A stretch of 8,915 nt of DNA from positions 1-8,915 of the forward strand of contig PUOI01000059.1 in NCBI GenBank assembly GCA_003552765.1, read 5' to 3'. The translations under genes and the position numbers were made by a program. Within the stretch, counting starts at the first letter, position 1; each line of letters begins with the position of its first letter. A model generated the notes under the pieces. That model had not been told where the DNA came from. It saw only the letters and a program-made list of their open reading frames with translations, and searched no databases. Below, piece after piece: positions 6,878 through 8,915 of the stretch. This DNA comes from Candidatus Hydrogenedentota bacterium (lineage in GTDB: Bacteria > Hydrogenedentota > Hydrogenedentia > Hydrogenedentales > SLHB01).

Positions 6878-6984
6878 GAGCCGTCTGTGCGACAGCGCAA
6901 ACGGCTCTGGGCCCTTCCCAAGAGTTGTCTTGAGCGCCTGATCCCTGCCACAATGCAGGTAACAGTTGTCCCGCCGGCGGCGGG
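6878..6984 (+). promoter_or_regulatory. Structured leader upstream of the J-domain gene
   Basis: Three hairpins lie within 107 nt, ending 14 nt before the Shine-Dalgarno. The first has outer stem GAGCCGT (6878-6884)/ACGGCTC (6901-6907) and an inner CTGT-gcg-ACAG (6885-6895). The second is CCTGC (6944-6948)/GCAGG (6955-6959). The third is CCCGCC-ggc-GGCGGG (6970-6984). They could form a structured 5' untranslated region that tunes translation of the J-domain gene. No known riboswitch class is matched convincingly. Confidence 0.35.
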
Positions 6985-6998
6985 ATGAAGCCAGACTC

Positions 6999-7005
6999 AA
7001 GGAGG
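6999..7005 (+). promoter_or_regulatory. Shine-Dalgarno deciding the J-domain gene start
   Basis: AAGGAGG lies 8 nt before the ATG at 7014. It decides for this ATG over the upstream in-frame TTG at 6966, which would add 16 Arg/Lys-rich residues ahead of the conserved J domain and cover the 6970-6984 hairpin. Confidence 0.85.
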
Positions 7006-7013
7006 CCAGGCGC

Positions 7014-7835
7014 ATGCCATCCTATTACGAACTTCTGGGCGTTTCTCCGGAGGCCCCAAGAGAAGAAATACGGAAAGCATACCTGCAACTGGCGCACAAG
7101 TATCATCCCGACGCGGGAGGGAGCAAGAAGGACGAGGAGAAACTCAAGGAAATCAACGCCGCCTACCACTGCCTGAAGAACCCGAAGCAGCGGCTTCAAT
7201 ATGACTTAGGCATTTACCGCCCCCACGGCGTCTCTCCTCCCTCTGGCGCGCCGGGCTCCACAAAGCGCGCCGGTTCCAAGAAATCCGCAAAAGCCCGGTC
7301 TTCCCGGGGGCGGACGCAGCGCCACGGCTCGCGCGAGGCCGGTTCAACCTCCAATAGAGCGCACACCGCCTCGCCTGGCGCGGGCAGGTCCCAAACGAGA
7401 ACGCGTGGCGTGCCGCCCGGCGCGGGCGCCGCCGGCTTCGCGGGCAGTGCGCACGCGCGCTCCTATCGTCCAGGAGCCGGCCCCACCAGCACGGCGTTTC
7501 ATGACAACCTTCGGAACATCCGCTTTGGGGAAGCCGCGGGTGATGACGAAAGAGCCGTGGTGGGCGATCCCATGCATGACGTGTTCTGGACGGTGAGCCG
7601 GGCGGTGTCGGCGATATGCCTGTTGCTCAGCGTTGCGCTGTGCATGTGGGCCATGGGCGGGTTGGGGGTGCTGCCGGGCATTGTGATTGGGATCCTCGCC
7701 GGCGAAGCGTTGGGGTATTTGGCGGTGAGTTCCCTGGCGGTGTTCCTGCAGATTATGGGATGGTGGCGCCCCGGCGAACACCCAGAGGGGGATGCGGAAT
7801 TTGATTGGGGATGGATGGACGTGGATGACCAGTAG
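7014..7835 (+). CDS. J-domain membrane protein (class C DnaJ-like)
   Basis: A 273-residue protein. The J domain occupies residues 1-66: YYELLGVSPEA, helix II EEIRKAYLQLAHKYHPD with the essential HPD at 31-33, then EEKLKEINAAYHCLKNPKQR and QYD. It should stimulate ATP hydrolysis by a DnaK/Hsp70 partner. The zinc-finger and beta-sandwich client-binding domains of classical DnaJ are absent. Residues about 70-160 form a low-complexity Ser/Arg/Gly/Pro linker with PGAG three times (121, 135, 153). Residues about 194-214 and 217-247 are two hydrophobic segments, probably a membrane hairpin, and the C-terminus is acidic (EFDWGWMDVDDQ). It most likely recruits Hsp70 to the inner membrane; the client is unknown. 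Start chosen from the Shine-Dalgarno at 6999-7005. It stands alone, divergent from the pseudopilin gene and followed by a weak terminator candidate. The J domain is near certain, the role of the rest is not. Confidence 0.92.
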   Translation: MPSYYELLGVSPEAPREEIRKAYLQLAHKYHPDAGGSKKDEEKLKEINAAYHCLKNPKQRLQYDLGIYRPHGVSPPSGAPGSTKRAGSKKSAKARSSRGRTQRHGSREAGSTSNRAHTASPGAGRSQTRTRGVPPGAGAAGFAGSAHARSYRPGAGPTSTAFHDNLRNIRFGEAAGDDERAVVGDPMHDVFWTVSRAVSAICLLLSVALCMWAMGGLGVLPGIVIGILAGEALGYLAVSSLAVFLQIMGWWRPGEHPEGDAEFDWGWMDVDDQ

Positions 7836-8073
7836 CTTGGCGGCCGGGGCGCCCGGTATACTTGTTAGAACGCGCCGTTTATGAGCGCCAAGGTTATGGG
7901 GATGGGCGCGCGTAATAACAGGCTGGGGACCAAGGCGCGCCTTTCGAAACCACGGTTTTCCGCACGGATCGCAACAGGAGAGGACGGCGTTGATCGCACC
8001 CGCGCAGCTCAAGGCGACAATGGCGGTGGAGACGCGCATCTTACCGCGGCGGACTCGTTTGGCATGACGCGTC
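7836..8073 (+). other. Intergenic gap before the M28 gene, no gene recognised
   Basis: Apart from the weak hairpin at 7843-7857 I find no supported gene. A plus-strand frame from 7881 runs through to 8084, but it has no Shine-Dalgarno, overlaps the M28 start and shows no recognisable motif. Short open frames on the minus strand are equally featureless. The promoter for the M28 gene presumably lies here but is not clear. Confidence 0.4.
7843..7870 (+). terminator. Weak terminator candidate after the J-domain gene
   Basis: CCGGG (7844-7848) pairs with CCCGG (7852-7856) around GCG, extended by a G-T pair at 7843/7857. It is followed by TATACTTGTTAG, which is moderately T-rich. The stem is short and the tail imperfect. 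The same stretch holds TATACT (7857-7862), which could instead be a -10 box, but no matching -35 is seen 16-18 nt upstream. Confidence 0.35.
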
Positions 8074-8915
8074 ATGGATGCTAGGTCAAGCGAGGAAAAG
8101 ATCCGCCGCCACGTGCAACATCTCGCCGGCGTGCTGGGGGCGCGCGGGCCGAACACCGAGAACGAACGCTCCGCGGCGCAGTACATCCAACGCCGCTTCG
8201 AGGAGCACCATTCGCGCGTCGCGGTGGAGGAGTTCAGTTCGCCGGCCACCTTTTATCCGTTGTTGGCGAGTTACTACGCCGAGTTCACGGTGGTGGCGGT
8301 GGTGGCCACGTGGGTTCCCGGCCTCGCGCTGGTGTATGGGCTCGTGGTCTTCGCGTTGTACATTGCCGAGATTACCGGGTACCGCGTGGTGTCCCGGCTG
8401 TTGCCCGAATTTTCCAGCCAAAACGTGTTCGCCCGGCACCCCGGCGTGCGGGCGCGGCGCACGGTGGTGGTCACGGCGCACTACGACACGGGCAAGGACA
8501 CGCCCCTGTCGGCGCCGGGGAGCGCGCCGTGGCTGCGCAACGTCCATTACGGCCTCATCGTGTGCATGTTGGTTGTGCTGTTCTCCAGTCTCGCCCAGAA
8601 CCTGGAGTTGTTCGAGGACGGCCCCATGCGGCCCGACTATGTCGCGCGGTGGACGGGCGCGCTGGTGTTGCTTACGGCGGCGGGCTGGCTCGCGCTTCTG
8701 GAACTGGCGTCCGACCAGAGGCCGGGCGCGAATGACAACGCCAGCGGGGTGGCGGTCTTGTTGGACCTCAACGAACAGCTCAGCCACGCGCCCCTGCCGC
8801 ATTGCGACGTATGGCTTGTGGCCACGGGAAGCAAGGAGGGATGGCTCAACGGCATCCGGCATTTCATTACCCATCACCGGCTGGATCATGAGTACACCTA
8901 CTTCATCAACATCGA
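8074..8915 (+). CDS. Membrane-embedded M28-family metallopeptidase, 3' partial, with Lys in place of the catalytic Glu
   Basis: The frame is open from ATG 8074 to the right edge, giving 280 residues. The N-terminal part (IRRHVQHLAGVLGARGPNTENERSAAQYIQ) is typical of M28 aminopeptidases. Metal-site motifs are AHYDT with H136 and D138, and GANDNASG with D221. The following site, normally TGAEExG, reads TGSKEGW: E255 (metal ligand position) is kept, but the general-base Glu is Lys254. Hydrophobic stretches at about 61-81, 82-101, 157-176 and 193-212 predict four membrane segments threaded between the N-terminal helix and the metal motifs. I recall a subfamily with membrane inserts at comparable places. 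The remaining ligands lie beyond the window. It may be an inactive homologue or use an altered mechanism. The frame has a stop at 8065-8067, so ATG 8074 is the first possible ATG; no good Shine-Dalgarno precedes it. Confidence 0.85.
   Translation, partial: MDARSSEEKIRRHVQHLAGVLGARGPNTENERSAAQYIQRRFEEHHSRVAVEEFSSPATFYPLLASYYAEFTVVAVVATWVPGLALVYGLVVFALYIAEITGYRVVSRLLPEFSSQNVFARHPGVRARRTVVVTAHYDTGKDTPLSAPGSAPWLRNVHYGLIVCMLVVLFSSLAQNLELFEDGPMRPDYVARWTGALVLLTAAGWLALLELASDQRPGANDNASGVAVLLDLNEQLSHAPLPHCDVWLVATGSKEGWLNGIRHFITHHRLDHEYTYFINI

Larger units (their letters stand above)
6595..7013. other. Divergent intergenic region with AT-rich core
   Basis: This 419-bp gap separates the divergent pseudopilin and J-domain genes. 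The core from about 6715 to 6870 is markedly AT-rich; 6721-6780 is about one third G+C against GC-rich surroundings. It probably holds the promoters for both genes, but no -35/-10 pair stands out clearly on either strand. The inverted repeat at 6756-6789 and the hairpins at 6878-6984 are listed separately. I see no gene in it. Confidence 0.6.

Noticed and set aside
6885..7012. Resemblance of the J-domain leader to cobalamin or cyclic-di-GMP riboswitch ends
   Set aside because: Short strings such as GATGAAGCC and GCGCAAACGG look similar, but the conserved cores and the required order of helices are missing, and the gene has no related function.
6966..7013. TTG start for the J-domain protein giving 16 extra residues
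   Set aside because: The AAGGAGG at 6999-7005 is correctly spaced for the ATG at 7014, and J domains normally begin right at this point.
7344..8249. A 301-residue minus-strand open frame
   Set aside because: It runs antisense through the J-domain gene, the gap and the M28 start. It has no Shine-Dalgarno or motif, and its composition follows the opposite genes.
8086..8889. A 267-residue minus-strand open frame
   Set aside because: It is antisense to the M28 gene, whose metal-site motifs identify the true coding strand.

Overview
The window is GC-rich bacterial DNA with an ordinary gene density. A type II/IV pseudopilin carries a C-terminal H-X-DG motif (5527..6594). A cluster of GC-rich intergenic hairpins, a secreted glycosidase-like protein ending in a PKD domain, and a membrane J-domain protein are also present. 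This mix is what I would expect from the PVC superphylum (Planctomycetes, Lentisphaerae) or a related lineage such as Hydrogenedentota. That assignment is inference; there is no rRNA or other firm marker.

Layout from left to right. (1) The 3' end of a type ISP restriction-modification/DNA methyltransferase gene enters from the left edge and ends at 436. It overlaps, or nearly abuts, a CNNM/CorC-HlyC family membrane protein with DUF21, a CBS pair and a CorC_HlyC domain (433..1773, +). (2) A convergent intergenic region (1774..2229) holds a compact array of hairpins. Two of them are inverted copies of each other with the same loop and a compensated base-pair change. (3) A minus-strand pair follows, probably one operon read right to left: a secreted GH3-like protein with a C-terminal PKD domain (3142..5238), then, 9 bp later, a cytoplasmic metallophosphoesterase (2230..3132). 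The GH3-like protein lacks the catalytic Asp and several substrate-binding residues of the family. (4) A minus-strand pseudopilin gene (5527..6594) is followed by a strong candidate intrinsic terminator (5427..5469). (5) An AT-rich divergent intergenic region (6595..7013) separates the pseudopilin from a plus-strand J-domain membrane protein (7014..7835). It contains an 8-bp inverted repeat and, nearer the J-protein gene, a set of small hairpins. (6) After a 238-bp gap with a weak terminator candidate, a membrane-embedded M28-family metallopeptidase begins at 8074 and runs off the right edge. Its catalytic Glu-Glu pair reads Lys-Glu.

No obvious multi-gene defence, biosynthetic or mobile system is visible. 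The leads most worth following are the mirrored hairpin element, the two enzyme-family members with altered catalytic residues (GH3 and M28), and the structured leader upstream of the J-domain gene. Apart from the GH3/phosphoesterase pair, the genes look like independent transcription units and I see no common pathway linking them.
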